Shown: positions 15,818-26,016 of the stretch, in pieces
How positions within the stretch are numbered: position 1 is the first letter of the stretch
How the letters are laid out: every line of letters starts with the position of its first letter
Source: Novosphingobium sp. Fuku2-ISO-50
Lineage (GTDB): Bacteria; Pseudomonadota; Alphaproteobacteria; Sphingomonadales; Sphingomonadaceae
Direction: 5' to 3'
DNA: 64,000 bases
NCBI RefSeq assembly: GCF_001519055.1
Contig: NZ_KQ954297.1
Span: 1 to 64,000, forward strand
The notes under the pieces: generated by a model
Database searches by the model: none
What the model was told of the DNA's origin: nothing
What the model saw: only the letters and a program-made list of their open reading frames with translations
Translations under genes and position numbers: made by a program

Positions 15818-16885
15818 ATGCGGAAATTGGTCCTGGGCCTTGCCCTGGCAACAACCGCCATGGCTACTCCCGCCTTTGCGCGCAGTGGTCAGTGGTACGT
15901 CGAAGGCGAAGCCGGCCCTTCCATCCTTGAACACATGGATGGCAGCGATTCGGTCGGTGACAGCGGTTCGCTGACTCACCGGACCGGCGGCACTTTCAAC
16001 GGTGAAATCGGTTACGATTTCGGTGCATTCCGTCTGGAAGCGGAAAGCGGCTATCGCACAAACAAGAACAAGGCGCTGACCATCAACGGCGCCACGGCTT
16101 ATCCGGGTGGTTCGACCCACGCGTGGGACGCTATGGCTAACGGCCTCGTCGACTTCGGTCCCGACAACGGCCTGCAGGGCTTTGTCGGCGGCGGCCTGGG
16201 CGTTGCCCGGGTTACTGCGAACGTCCCGGTTTATGCCGTTAGCGACGCTCAGACCAAGTTTGCGTGGCAGCTGATCGCCGGCGTGCGCATGCCGATCACC
16301 GATCACTTCGACATTGGTCTGCGTTACAGCTACTTCAACGTGGACGGCCTGTTCAATCGCGCCGAAGACATCGGTGGCGGGGTCAACACGCATTACCGCC
16401 AGCATTCGTTCCTCGGCACGCTGACCTACAACTTCGGCGGCAAGCCGGCACCGGCTCCGGCAGCTCCGCCGCCGCCCCCGCCGCCCCCGCCGCCCCCGCC
16501 GCCCCCCCCGCCGCCCCCGCCGCCTGCTCCGGTGTGCAACAAGGGCCCGTACATCGTGTTCTTCGATTGGGACAAGTCGGACATCACGCCCGAAGCGGCG
16601 ACGATCCTCGACAACGCGATCACCGCGTATGGCAATTGCGCCAGCGTTCCGATCCAGCTCGACGGCTACACCGACCTTTCGGGCACGGTGAAGTACAACC
16701 TGGGCTTGTCGGCTCGCCGCAACACCTCGGTCCAGGCTTACCTGACCGCGCACGGCATCCCTGCCGCCGCGATCAGCACCAAGGCTTGGGGCAAGGCCAA
16801 CCCGCGCGTTCCGACCGCGGACGGCGTGCGCGAACTGCAGAACCGTCGCGTGGAAATCACGTACGGTCCGAACGCAGGCAACTGA
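15818..16885 (+). CDS. ompA: OmpA-family outer membrane protein with polyproline linker
   Basis: A 355-residue outer membrane protein: signal peptide 1-21 (AFA-R), an N-terminal eight-strand-type beta-barrel (about 23-205, with repeated amphipathic strands such as GQWYVEGEAGPS and QHSFLGTLTYNFGG), a proline linker (217-236, 20 consecutive prolines), and a C-terminal OmpA peptidoglycan-binding domain (about 240-352, with YIVFFDWDKSDITPEA, DGYTDLSGTVKYNLGLSARR and LQNRRVEITYG). It has a strong ribosome site and its own terminator, consistent with high expression. It tethers the outer membrane to peptidoglycan. Confidence 0.95.
   Translation: MRKLVLGLALATTAMATPAFARSGQWYVEGEAGPSILEHMDGSDSVGDSGSLTHRTGGTFNGEIGYDFGAFRLEAESGYRTNKNKALTINGATAYPGGSTHAWDAMANGLVDFGPDNGLQGFVGGGLGVARVTANVPVYAVSDAQTKFAWQLIAGVRMPITDHFDIGLRYSYFNVDGLFNRAEDIGGGVNTHYRQHSFLGTLTYNFGGKPAPAPAAPPPPPPPPPPPPPPPPPPPPAPVCNKGPYIVFFDWDKSDITPEAATILDNAITAYGNCASVPIQLDGYTDLSGTVKYNLGLSARRNTSVQAYLTAHGIPAAAISTKAWGKANPRVPTADGVRELQNRRVEITYGPNAGN
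16466..16525 (+). repeat. CCG/CCC repeat encoding 20 prolines in OmpA
   Basis: Twenty consecutive proline codons, largely tandem 9-base units of CCG CCC CCG. Such in-frame repeats can change length by slippage without breaking the gene. Confidence 0.9.
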
Positions 16886-16937
16886 TCCCGCCTATCGGGG
16901 TGGTCATCGACCGCCCCGATACCCGGACAAGACAAGA

Positions 16938-16966
16938 AAGGGCCGGAGCAATCCGGCCCTTTTTTC
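16938..16966 (+). terminator. Rho-independent terminator of ompA
   Basis: The stem GGGCCGGA (16940-16947) pairs with TCCGGCCC (16952-16959) around a GCAA loop and is followed by six T residues, 55 bases after the ompA stop. Confidence 0.93.
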
Positions 16967-17102
16967 GTGAGCTTTCGGCATCGACCGGCAAAGCGTTCGC
17001 CTGTCTCTTGTCTGAATTGGCAAACGCGGGCATTGCCCCCTGCGGGGATATGTCTCTGCCGGCCCGCAGCGCCGGCCAGGAGTCTGAAGGAAAGGAACGG
17101 GT

Positions 17103-18257
17103 ATGGGCGATCTGACGATCGAACCGATCAGTACGCCGCGTGAACGCAGGGAATTTGTCGACCTCGCCTACCGCATCAATGCCGCCGACCCCAACTGGGT
17201 GCCGCCGCTGCACATGGAAGCGGTCGAATTGATGACCCCGGGCAAAAACCCGTTCTTCGAACATGCCGATGTGCAACTGTTCCTTGCGCGCAAGGATGGT
17301 CGCGCGGTCGGGCGGATTTCCGCGCATATCGACCATCTTGCCATCGCCATGGACCCGGTCCAGGGAATGGGCCCCGGCACCGGTAACTGGGGCCTGCTCG
17401 AAGCCGAAGATCAGGCGACCGCCCATGCGCTGATCGCGCGGGCCGAAGAATGGCTGCGCGCAAAGGGTATGACCCGCGTGCTCGCGCCGATGTCGATGTC
17501 GGTGTGGGAAGAGCCGGGCCAGTTGACGCGCGGTTTTGACCATCCGCCGACGGTGATGATGGGCCACCAGAGCGAGCGCTATGCCGATTACATCAAGGCG
17601 CTGGGCGATTATGTTCCGGCCAAGCTGCTCAAGACCTACGAACTCGACATCACCAAGGAGTTCCCCCCGCTGATCCAGCGGATCATCCAGTCGGGCGAAA
17701 AGAACCCCCGGATCCGCATCCGCGACGTCGACAAGTCAAAGTTCGACAGCGAAGCGGCGCTGATCCTCGACATTCTCAACGATGCCTGGTCGGACAACTG
17801 GGGCTTCGTCCCGTTCACCGACACCGAAATCGCCTACGCGGGCAAGAAATTCAAACCGATCGTGCACAACGATCTGATCATGGTTGCCGAATACGATGGC
17901 GAACCGGTCGCGTTCATGATGACGCTGCCCGACCTCAACGAAGCCATCAAGCCGATGGGCGGCAAGCTGTTTCCGTTCAATTTCATCAAGCTCTTGCTGT
18001 GGCTGCGCAAACCGCGCGTGCGCACGATGCGCGTGCCGCTGATGGGCGTGCGCAAGAAGCTGCAGTCCTCGCGCCTTGCCAGCCAGCTCGCCTTCATGAT
18101 GATCGAATATATCCGCCGCAATTCGGTCAGCCGTTATGGCGCCAGCCGAGGCGAAATCGGCTGGATCCTTGAAGACAACCAGGGGATGGTGGCGATCGCC
18201 GACGCGATCGACAGCCACGTCAACAAGGAATACACGATTTACGAAAAGGCGCTCTGA
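17103..18257 (+). CDS. GNAT-fold N-acyltransferase family protein, candidate bacterial ceramide synthase
   Basis: A 384-residue soluble protein. The N-terminal pattern DPNWVPPLHMEAVELM...NPFFEHADVQLFLARKDGRAVGRISAHID and the later AFMMTLPDLNEAI fit a family of GNAT-fold proteins. From general knowledge, the Caulobacter bacterial ceramide synthase is a GNAT-like acyltransferase encoded near spt. Here the gene lies 3 kb from acp-spt on the same strand, so N-acylation of a sphinganine base is a reasonable inference but not shown. An AAGGAA ribosome site precedes the ATG. A hairpin terminator follows. Confidence 0.7.
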   Translation: MGDLTIEPISTPRERREFVDLAYRINAADPNWVPPLHMEAVELMTPGKNPFFEHADVQLFLARKDGRAVGRISAHIDHLAIAMDPVQGMGPGTGNWGLLEAEDQATAHALIARAEEWLRAKGMTRVLAPMSMSVWEEPGQLTRGFDHPPTVMMGHQSERYADYIKALGDYVPAKLLKTYELDITKEFPPLIQRIIQSGEKNPRIRIRDVDKSKFDSEAALILDILNDAWSDNWGFVPFTDTEIAYAGKKFKPIVHNDLIMVAEYDGEPVAFMMTLPDLNEAIKPMGGKLFPFNFIKLLLWLRKPRVRTMRVPLMGVRKKLQSSRLASQLAFMMIEYIRRNSVSRYGASRGEIGWILEDNQGMVAIADAIDSHVNKEYTIYEKAL

Positions 18258-18265
18258 CGCCATTT

Positions 18266-18290
18266 CCGGCCCGGTTTCAAACCGGGCCGG
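18266..18290. terminator. Hairpin between convergent genes
   Basis: CCGGCCCGGTTT and AAACCGGGCCGG are exact reverse complements around a single C, giving a stem of at least 9 GC-rich pairs. It lies between the convergent acyltransferase and MFS genes. T residues follow only loosely on the + strand (TTATCTT), so it may act in both directions. Confidence 0.7.
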
Positions 18291-18302
18291 TTATCTTCCC
18301 GG

Positions 18303-19871
<1,569 letters not shown>

Positions 19872-20582
19872 CCTCTATTCCCGCTTCTGCAAAGCCCGCG
19901 CGGCGCAACCGGCAGCTGTCGCACAAACCGCAGGCCCGACCATCGGGCAAGGGATCGTAGCAGGACCAGCTCTCCCCGACGTCCAGACCAAGCCGGACGG
20001 CTTCGCGGGCAATGTCGGCCTTTTTCAGATATTGCAGCGGGGCATGGATGGTGACCTTGCCCCCCTTGTCGCCGAACGTGGTCGCCACCCGGGCCAGCGA
20101 TTCAAAACCGCTGATGAATTCCGGGCGGCAGTCGGGATAGCCCGAATAATCGAGCGCATTGACCCCGATGAAGATGTCGCCGGACCCGGCCGCTTCGGCC
20201 CAGGCCAGCGCCAGCGAAAGGAACACGAGATTGCGCGCCGGGACATACGTCACCGGAATGTCCGGCCCGACCCCGTCCTTGGGCACCGCGATGTCATCGG
20301 TCAGCGCCGATCCGCCAAACTGGCGCAGATCAAGCGGCAAGACGACATGGCGCTCCACCCCGACCCGCGCCGCCACGCGCCGCGCGGCATCGAGCTCGAC
20401 GCGGTGGCGCTGGTTGTAATCGAAAGTCAGCGCCAGGACGCGAAAGCCCTGTTCGCGCGCCAATGCGGCACAGACCATCGAATCGAGGCCGCCGGAAAGA
20501 AGCACCACGGCGCGTCGTTCCGCACCGGTCGTATCGCCTGCTGTCATGACCGTGGGCTAGCCGTGCCGACGCCCTTTGGCAA

Positions 20583-21509
20583 TCACGCGTCGAGCACGAT
20601 GTCGAAACTGCGTGAACAGAACGCGCAATCGACGACGATCGCGCCTGCGTCATTGGCCATGCCGCGACGTTCTTCCGGGCCAAAGCGGGACAACACTTCG
20701 CGGTAATATTCGGCGGTACAGCGGCACCCGCGCGTCAACTGCGGCCCGACATCGACGCGCACTTCGCGCTCTTCATGAAACAGGCGCCAGACCAGCGCTT
20801 CCATCGACAGCGCCGGATCGAGCAGCTCGTCGCGGCGGATCGAGCCGCCCATGATCGCCAGATGCTCCCATTCGGGATGGTCGAACTGGGCATGCAGCCG
20901 TTCGCGCCCTTCTTCGCCTTCGGGCAGGTGTTGCAGCATCAGGCCGCCGGCAATCGCCCTGCTCCCGCTGCTATCGACGCCCCCGCTGCAATCAACGGCC
21001 ACGCGAATCAGCGTCGGGATCTGTTCCGACTGAAGGAAATAGCTTTCCACCGCCGCCGCCAGCGTGTCGCCATCAAGCGGAACAACCCCCTGATAGCGCT
21101 GATCGGTCGCGGCAAGATCGAAGGTTACTGCCAGATAGCCATCGCCAAACAGCGCGTGGAGCGTCGGATTGGGGCCCAATTCATCGAGCCGCGCGCGATC
21201 GTGACGGACATAGCCGCGCAATTCCCCGCCCCGATAGTCGCACACGAGCAGGTCGATCACCCCGTCGTTGGTCTGCGCCTGGAGCGTCAGCTGCCCGGTG
21301 TCATCCTTGAGCAAAGAGCCGAGAATCGCGGTAAGCACCAGCGCCTCGGCCAGCAGATTGCGGATCGGCGTCGGATAGGCATGCGCCGCCAATATGGTGT
21401 CGAGCACCGGCCCCAGCCGCACCACCCGCCCGCGCGCGTCGCGGTCGGGCACGGTGAACAGCAAGGTGCGATCGAATCCGGTTTCCTCCGACTGGTCGAG
21501 CGTGTGCAT
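20583..21509 (-). CDS. hslO: Redox-regulated chaperone Hsp33
   Basis: Hsp33 is a cytosolic holdase activated when its C-terminal zinc centre is oxidised. In this 308-residue protein the four cysteines are present as GCRC and CAFC, in the order CxC...CxxC. The core (about 10-230) includes PTPIRNLLAEALVLTAILGS and GGLMLQHLPEG. The ATG at 21509 (MHTLDQSE) lies 5 bases after the argF stop, so argD-argF-hslO-queC may be one transcript. The longer upstream frame overlaps argF in an unlikely way. Confidence 0.94.
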   Translation of the reverse strand: MHTLDQSEETGFDRTLLFTVPDRDARGRVVRLGPVLDTILAAHAYPTPIRNLLAEALVLTAILGSLLKDDTGQLTLQAQTNDGVIDLLVCDYRGGELRGYVRHDRARLDELGPNPTLHALFGDGYLAVTFDLAATDQRYQGVVPLDGDTLAAAVESYFLQSEQIPTLIRVAVDCSGGVDSSGSRAIAGGLMLQHLPEGEEGRERLHAQFDHPEWEHLAIMGGSIRRDELLDPALSMEALVWRLFHEEREVRVDVGPQLTRGCRCTAEYYREVLSRFGPEERRGMANDAGAIVVDCAFCSRSFDIVLDA

Positions 21510-21513
21510 CCGA

Positions 21514-22440
21514 TCAGACCTGTCCGAACGCCCAGCGCAGAATTGCCTTTTGCGCATGGATGCGGTTTTCCGCTTCGTCCCACACCACCGAGGCAGGGCC
21601 ATCGATCACGGCATCGGTCACTTCCTCGCCGCGATGCGCAGGCAGGCAATGGAGGAACAGCGCATCGGCCCTCGCCTTGGCCATCAGCGCCGGATTGACC
21701 TGATAGGGCGCCATCGCCGCCAGCTTTTCCTCGGCATGGGCCTGACCCATCGAGACCCAGGTATCGGTCACCACGACATCGGCGCCGGCCACGGCCGCCA
21801 CGGGATCGCGGACAACGGTCACATTTGCGCCGGCGGCACGCGCGCGCGCAATGAAGCCGGGATCGCTGTCATACCCTTCGGGCACGCCGATGCGCACGTT
21901 GAACCGGCACAGACCCGCCGCTTCGACGATCGAATTGAGCACGTTGTTGCCATCGCCCAGCCAGGCCCATTCCAGCCCGGCAAGCGGCTTGCCGTGCTCG
22001 ATCACGGTTTCCAGATCGGCGACGATCTGACACGGGTGCGACAGGTCGGTCAGCCCGTTGATCACCGGGACAGTGGCATGGCGCGCCAGTTCCTCGACTT
22101 TGGCATGATCATCGGTGCGCAGCATGATCGCATCGGCCATCCGGCTGAGCACGCGCGCGGTGTCGGCAATCGTCTCCCCGCGCCCGAGTTGAGTCGTTCC
22201 GGCCTCGAGAATGACCGCACTGCCGCCCAACTGGCGCATGGCGATGTCGAACGAAACGCGCGTGCGCGTCGAATTCTTTTCGAACACCATCGCCAGCACG
22301 CGACCGGCCAGCGGCGCATCGGCATCGGCCTGCCCCTTGGGCAGTCCCTTGCGTACCGCCTTGCGCGCGATCGCATCGTCGAGAATCGCCTTGAGCGCCT
22401 CGGCGCCCGCATCGGCAAGATTGAGAAAGTGCCGGGTCAT
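21514..22440 (-). CDS. argF: Ornithine carbamoyltransferase
   Basis: Transfers carbamoyl from carbamoyl phosphate to ornithine to give citrulline in arginine synthesis. The 308 residues include the carbamoyl-phosphate site [22 protein letters not shown] with the conserved HPCQ, and [13 protein letters not shown] with the HCLP motif. It overlaps argD by 4 bases (ATGA). The enzyme is likely a trimer in the cytosol, and the match is unambiguous against aspartate carbamoyltransferase because of HCLP. Confidence 0.97.
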   Translation of the reverse strand: MTRHFLNLADAGAEALKAILDDAIARKAVRKGLPKGQADADAPLAGRVLAMVFEKNSTRTRVSFDIAMRQLGGSAVILEAGTTQLGRGETIADTARVLSRMADAIMLRTDDHAKVEELARHATVPVINGLTDLSHPCQIVADLETVIEHGKPLAGLEWAWLGDGNNVLNSIVEAAGLCRFNVRIGVPEGYDSDPGFIARARAAGANVTVVRDPVAAVAGADVVVTDTWVSMGQAHAEEKLAAMAPYQVNPALMAKARADALFLHCLPAHRGEEVTDAVIDGPASVVWDEAENRIHAQKAILRWAFGQV

Positions 22441-23624
22441 GCTGCCGATTCCACAAAGCTGGCGGCACCGGCCGAAAGCCTGTCCATGAATTCATCGATA
22501 TGCGTGTCGTCGATCACCAGCGGCGGCAGGATGCGCATGGTCTTGTCACCGGCCGCCACAGTCAACAGCTGATGGTTGTCGCGCAAATGCACCACGAAGG
22601 GCCGCGGCTCGATCTTGAGCTTGATGCCGAGCATCAGGCCTTTGCCGCGCACCAGTTCAAACAAATCAGGGTAATTGCCGATGAACTGTTCGAGCCGCGC
22701 GCGAAGCCGCGCGCCGGTAGCGCGCACATTGGCAAGAAATGCATCGTTGGCGACGACATCAAGCACCGCCTCCGCTGCTGCCATGGCCAACGGATTGCCG
22801 CCATACGTGCTGCCATGCGTACCGATCACCATGCCGCGCGCCGCCTTTTCGGTTGCAAGGCAAGCGCCAAGCGGAAAGCCGCCGCCCAGCCCTTTGGCTG
22901 TCGCCAGAATGTCGGGCGCGATACCGTATTGCTCATAGGCATAGAACGTGCCGGTGCGCGCAACGCCGCACTGCACTTCGTCGAAGATGAGCATGAGATC
23001 GTGCTTGTCAGCAAGCGCGCGCAGACCGGTGATGAACTCCTCCGACCCGTCGCGAATACCGCCCTCGCCCTGGATCGGCTCGACCAGGAAACCGGCGGTA
23101 TGCGGCCCGATCAGCGATTCGGCCGCAGCGAGATCGTCAAACGGCGCATATTTGAACCCGGGCAGCAGCGGCAGAAAGCCCTTGTGCATCTTTTCCTGAT
23201 CCGACGCGCTGATCGTGGCCATCGTCCGCCCGTGAAAGGCATTGTTGAACGTGATCAGTTCGTAGCGGTCGGTGTTACCGGCAGACTGGTGATAGGCGCG
23301 CGCCGTCTTGATCGCGCATTCCACCGCTTCGGCGCCCGAATTGGTAAAGAAGACGGTATCGGCAAAGGTCAGGTCGACCAGTCTCTGCGCAATCGCCTCG
23401 CCCTGCGGGCTGCCATAGAGATTCGACACATGCATCAGCGTTGCCGCCTGACGCTGGATCGTGCCGATCAGATGCGCGTTCGAATGGCCGAGCAGGTTGA
23501 CCGCGATCCCGCTGGCAAAGTCGAGATAGCGCGTACCGTCTTCGGAAATCAGGTGGCAATGCTCGCCTCGCACCGGACGCACGCCGCACCGGGGATAGAC
23601 GGGCATCAGCGGGGTGATCGTCAT
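22437..23624 (-). CDS. argD: Acetylornithine aminotransferase
   Basis: Class-III PLP aminotransferase that makes N-acetylornithine from the semialdehyde in arginine synthesis (and can serve lysine synthesis). The 395 residues contain [58 protein letters not shown] and the lysine-bearing [14 protein letters not shown]. Coupling to argF by ATGA supports ArgD over GABA or ornithine transaminases. Confidence 0.95.
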   Translation of the reverse strand: MTITPLMPVYPRCGVRPVRGEHCHLISEDGTRYLDFASGIAVNLLGHSNAHLIGTIQRQAATLMHVSNLYGSPQGEAIAQRLVDLTFADTVFFTNSGAEAVECAIKTARAYHQSAGNTDRYELITFNNAFHGRTMATISASDQEKMHKGFLPLLPGFKYAPFDDLAAAESLIGPHTAGFLVEPIQGEGGIRDGSEEFITGLRALADKHDLMLIFDEVQCGVARTGTFYAYEQYGIAPDILATAKGLGGGFPLGACLATEKAARGMVIGTHGSTYGGNPLAMAAAEAVLDVVANDAFLANVRATGARLRARLEQFIGNYPDLFELVRGKGLMLGIKLKIEPRPFVVHLRDNHQLLTVAAGDKTMRILPPLVIDDTHIDEFMDRLSAGAASFVESAA

Positions 23625-23731
23625 GGCATGCTCCTGTTCACGAAACGAATCGGCTCAAGGGTTGAGAGAATTTGGGGCTGCCCGAATTTGGAATTGGGCG
23701 AATTTTGAAAAGCAGGAATCGCAAACGACAA

Positions 23732-23757
23732 ATGGCGGCCCTGAAAGGGGCCGCCAT
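23732..23757 (-). terminator. Rho-independent terminator of the cold-shock gene
   Basis: On the minus strand ATGGCGGCCC (23757-23748) pairs with GGGCCGCCAT (23741-23732), a 10-bp stem with a 6-base loop. It is followed by TTGTCGTTT, a weak T-tract, about 70 bases after the cold-shock protein stop. Confidence 0.75.
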
Positions 23758-23824
23758 CTGCGCGCATTTACAGTCTTGCTGACGCCCGGTCAATTCGACC
23801 GGAAGGGCAAGCTCGTCGGCTTGA

Positions 23825-24610
23825 TCAATCCTGGCGCGGCACCAGGTTGACCGCCGAGTGCTTGCCTCGTCGATCGACTTCGAGGTCGAATTCAAGCTTG
23901 TCGCCTTCGTTCAGTTCACGCATGCCGGAGCGTTCGACTGCGCTGATGTGAACGAATGCGTCGGGCTGTCCGTCATCACGCGTGATGAAGCCGAAGCCTT
24001 TCATCGCGTTGAAGAACTTCACCGTGCCGGTGGCCTTTTCGCCGGTCAGCTGACGCTGCGGCGTGGCCGCCTTGGCGGCAACCGCGATCACGTCGCCGAC
24101 GACCTGAAGATCGGCTGCGGAGATCTTGCCGCCGCGATCAACCAGGTTGAACTGCAGCTGCTGACCTTCGGCCAGACCTTCAAGACCCGCGCGTTCGACC
24201 GCGCTGATGTGAACGAACACATCTTCGCCGCCGTCTTCACGCTGGATGAAGCCAAAGCCCTTCTGGGTGTTGAAGAACTTCACGACGCCCTTGCCAGTGC
24301 CGACGACCTGAGCGGGCAAACCGCCGCCACCGCCGCCGCCGCCACGCGGGCCGCCGAAGCCGCCACCGCCGCCGCTGCGCGGACCGCCGCTGAAGCCGCC
24401 ACGATCACCGCCGCCGAAGCCGCCGCGATCGCCACCGCCGAAGCCGCCACGATCACCGCCGCCGAAGCCGCCACGACCGCCGCCGCCGAAGCCGCCACGA
24501 TCATAGCCGCCACCGCCGCCGCCGCCGAAACCACCGTACGGGTCGAAATTGTCTTCGCCAAAACCGTCGCGCTTGTCGCGTCCGCGACGCCGCCCTCTGT
24601 CAAAACCCAT
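23825..24610 (-). CDS. Double cold-shock domain protein with glycine/RGG-rich N-terminus
   Basis: A 261-residue nucleic-acid-binding protein. Residues 1-100 are a low-complexity, glycine-rich tail with repeats such as RGGFGGGD, resembling RGG boxes. Two cold-shock domains follow: 107-172 (KGFGFI 117-122, VFVHIS 131-136) and 194-257 (KGFGFI 204-209, AFVHIS 218-223). Two-domain cold-shock proteins are known in alphaproteobacteria, but the tail is unusually long. It likely acts as an RNA chaperone; phase separation is only a possibility. The ATG at 24610 ([12 protein letters not shown]) is the first start in the conserved basic segment. Confidence 0.92.
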   Translation of the reverse strand: MGFDRGRRRGRDKRDGFGEDNFDPYGGFGGGGGGGYDRGGFGGGGRGGFGGGDRGGFGGGDRGGFGGGDRGGFSGGPRSGGGGGFGGPRGGGGGGGGLPAQVVGTGKGVVKFFNTQKGFGFIQREDGGEDVFVHISAVERAGLEGLAEGQQLQFNLVDRGGKISAADLQVVGDVIAVAAKAATPQRQLTGEKATGTVKFFNAMKGFGFITRDDGQPDAFVHISAVERSGMRELNEGDKLEFDLEVDRRGKHSAVNLVPRQD

Positions 24611-24871
24611 AGAAATCAATAAACCTTGTTTCCGCTCCAGCTTTCCTCGGTGCCGCAAGCCGGACGCGGGAGCCGGCGGCACAACAGGGGAACCACGCCG
24701 GCCAAAAGAGCCGGTTTAGTCCATTGCAGATCGACTATAACCCACAAAATCCTGAAGCGCGAACAGAATCGACGTCAATCCGGCTTTTTGGCTCAACCAG
24801 TGTGGCATGAATACCAGAGCCGCCCTGCAACGGGCGCCGCGCTCGACTGTTCCCTTCGCGCGCCGAAACCG

Positions 24872-24949
24872 CTAGTGGTCCGATTCTGACATTTGCTACC
24901 GCTCTCGGCTAGGTAGTGTGCAAATGTCAGAATCTTTTCGGACCACTAG
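24872..24949. repeat. Inverted-repeat element, copy 1
   Basis: The left arm 24872-24896 (starting CTAGTGG, ending TGACATTTGC) is fully complementary to the right arm 24920-24949, apart from a 5-base insertion in the latter. The 23-base loop itself has TACC/GGTA ends. It lies in the divergent intergenic region between the cold-shock gene and the rhodanese-like gene, and could form a long hairpin in DNA or RNA. Confidence 0.92.
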
Positions 24950-24961
24950 AAACTTTTGATT

Positions 24962-25040
24962 CTAGTGGATTTTTCGTTTTTGACATTTGCGACCGTGCTA
25001 TCCGGATGGCGGGATGCAAATGTCAAAAACAATCCACTAG
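24962..25040. repeat. Inverted-repeat element, copy 2
   Basis: It shares the terminal CTAGTGG and inner TGACATTTGC with copy 1, 12 bases away. The left arm 24962-24990 pairs with the right arm 25016-25040 over 25 bases, with a 4-base bulge. The middle of the arms differs from copy 1 (T-rich instead of CCGATTC) but is still self-complementary. The spacer is 25 bases. Confidence 0.92.
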
Positions 25041-25090
25041 GCGCTGTGCGAACAGCGTTTGCCCATAGCGCGCAAGGAAGAGACGCCATC

Positions 25091-25540
25091 ATGTTTCGCA
25101 CCATCCACGACCACCTTTTCGTCAGCCCGCAGATCGATGTCGAAGATGTCGCTGCCGCCAAGACGCTGGGCGTGGGCCTGATCATCAACAACCGCCCCGA
25201 AGGCGAATCCGCCGACCAGACGCCGGGCGAGACGATCGCCGCCGCCGCCGCGCAAGCGGGCATCGCCTATGTCGTCATTCCGGTCACGCATGCCGGATTT
25301 TCGCTGAATCAGGTCGAAGCCTTCGACGCCGCGCTCAAGCAGGCCGGCGACGCCCCGGTACTCGCCTATTGCCGTTCGGGCACGCGATCGACGCTGCTCT
25401 GGGCGCTGACCATGGCGCGCGCCGGGCTGGCCCCGGCACAGATCGCCGAACAGGCCGCAGGCGCCGGCTATGACATAGCGCCGATCCGCGCCCAGATCGA
25501 CATGCTGGCGGCGACCCAGGGGAATACCGAGAAGGCATGA
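25091..25540 (+). CDS. TIGR01244-type rhodanese-like/phosphatase protein (DUF442)
   Basis: A 149-residue protein opening MFRTIHDHLFVSPQIDVEDV, continuing with INNRPEGES and DQTPG, typical of the TIGR01244/DUF442 family. The active loop is CRSGTRS with C94 and R99, a rhodanese-like CRxGxR spacing rather than the CX5R of tyrosine phosphatases. Sulfurtransferase or phosphatase activity is inferred from the family. AAGGAAGAG precedes the ATG. It overlaps the next gene by 4 bases (ATGA), and the paired inverted repeats lie 51-219 bases upstream. Confidence 0.85.
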   Translation: MFRTIHDHLFVSPQIDVEDVAAAKTLGVGLIINNRPEGESADQTPGETIAAAAAQAGIAYVVIPVTHAGFSLNQVEAFDAALKQAGDAPVLAYCRSGTRSTLLWALTMARAGLAPAQIAEQAAGAGYDIAPIRAQIDMLAATQGNTEKA

Positions 25541-26016
25541 GCGGCAAACTCGCCGAAACGATCACCACGCTGATCGCCCGCCCGGATACAGAGCCATGGC
25601 TGGTGCTGACTGCTGAGACACTGGTCTCGCTGGTCATGGTGCTGGGGCTCTATGGGCTTGCGCGCGCGATGCGGCTCGGCGGTGATGTGCGCCTGATCGA
25701 TGCCGACCATGCCATTCGCCTGGCCGAGGCGGCGATTGCCGGGTTCGATGCCCGCGAAGTCACGCTCGACCGCGCCCGAATCGGCGCGCTGGTCCGCAAT
25801 GGCGAAGGCCGCGTCCTGCTGATCCGCCGCCACGGCGCGCGATTCGTCGGCCGTGAAGTGACCTCGCACGAAGGGATCCGCCTCGACCGTCACACACTGA
25901 CGCTCGAAACCGGCGATCCCCGATTCGGCCCCTTGACGCTCGACCTTGGCGAGCAGGCGCAGATCTGGGCCGCCAGCCTGCGCCGGTTGCACGCCGATCA
26001 GGAACATGCGGCATGA
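25537..26016 (+). CDS. Conserved-looking membrane-anchored protein of unknown function
   Basis: A 159-residue protein not recognised as any family. One membrane-spanning segment (about 20-42, LVLTAETLVSLVMVLGLYGLA) is followed by a cytosolic or periplasmic region with no enzymatic motif. The gene overlaps its neighbours by 4 bases at both ends, which argues that it is real and coupled to the rhodanese-like and sterol-desaturase genes. Confidence 0.7.
   Translation: MSGKLAETITTLIARPDTEPWLVLTAETLVSLVMVLGLYGLARAMRLGGDVRLIDADHAIRLAEAAIAGFDAREVTLDRARIGALVRNGEGRVLLIRRHGARFVGREVTSHEGIRLDRHTLTLETGDPRFGPLTLDLGEQAQIWAASLRRLHADQEHAA

Noticed and set aside
16466..16525. The GC-rich repeat in ompA as a mobile or regulatory repeat
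   Set aside because: It is in frame within the coding region and encodes a normal OmpA proline linker.
24280..24603. Regular alanine-rich frame and short spaced repeats that could look like a CRISPR array
   Set aside because: They are the other reading of the glycine-repeat codons of the cold-shock protein; units are contiguous, with no spacers.
25091..25540. Calling the rhodanese-like protein a classical tyrosine phosphatase
   Set aside because: The arginine is five, not six, residues after the cysteine, as in rhodaneses.
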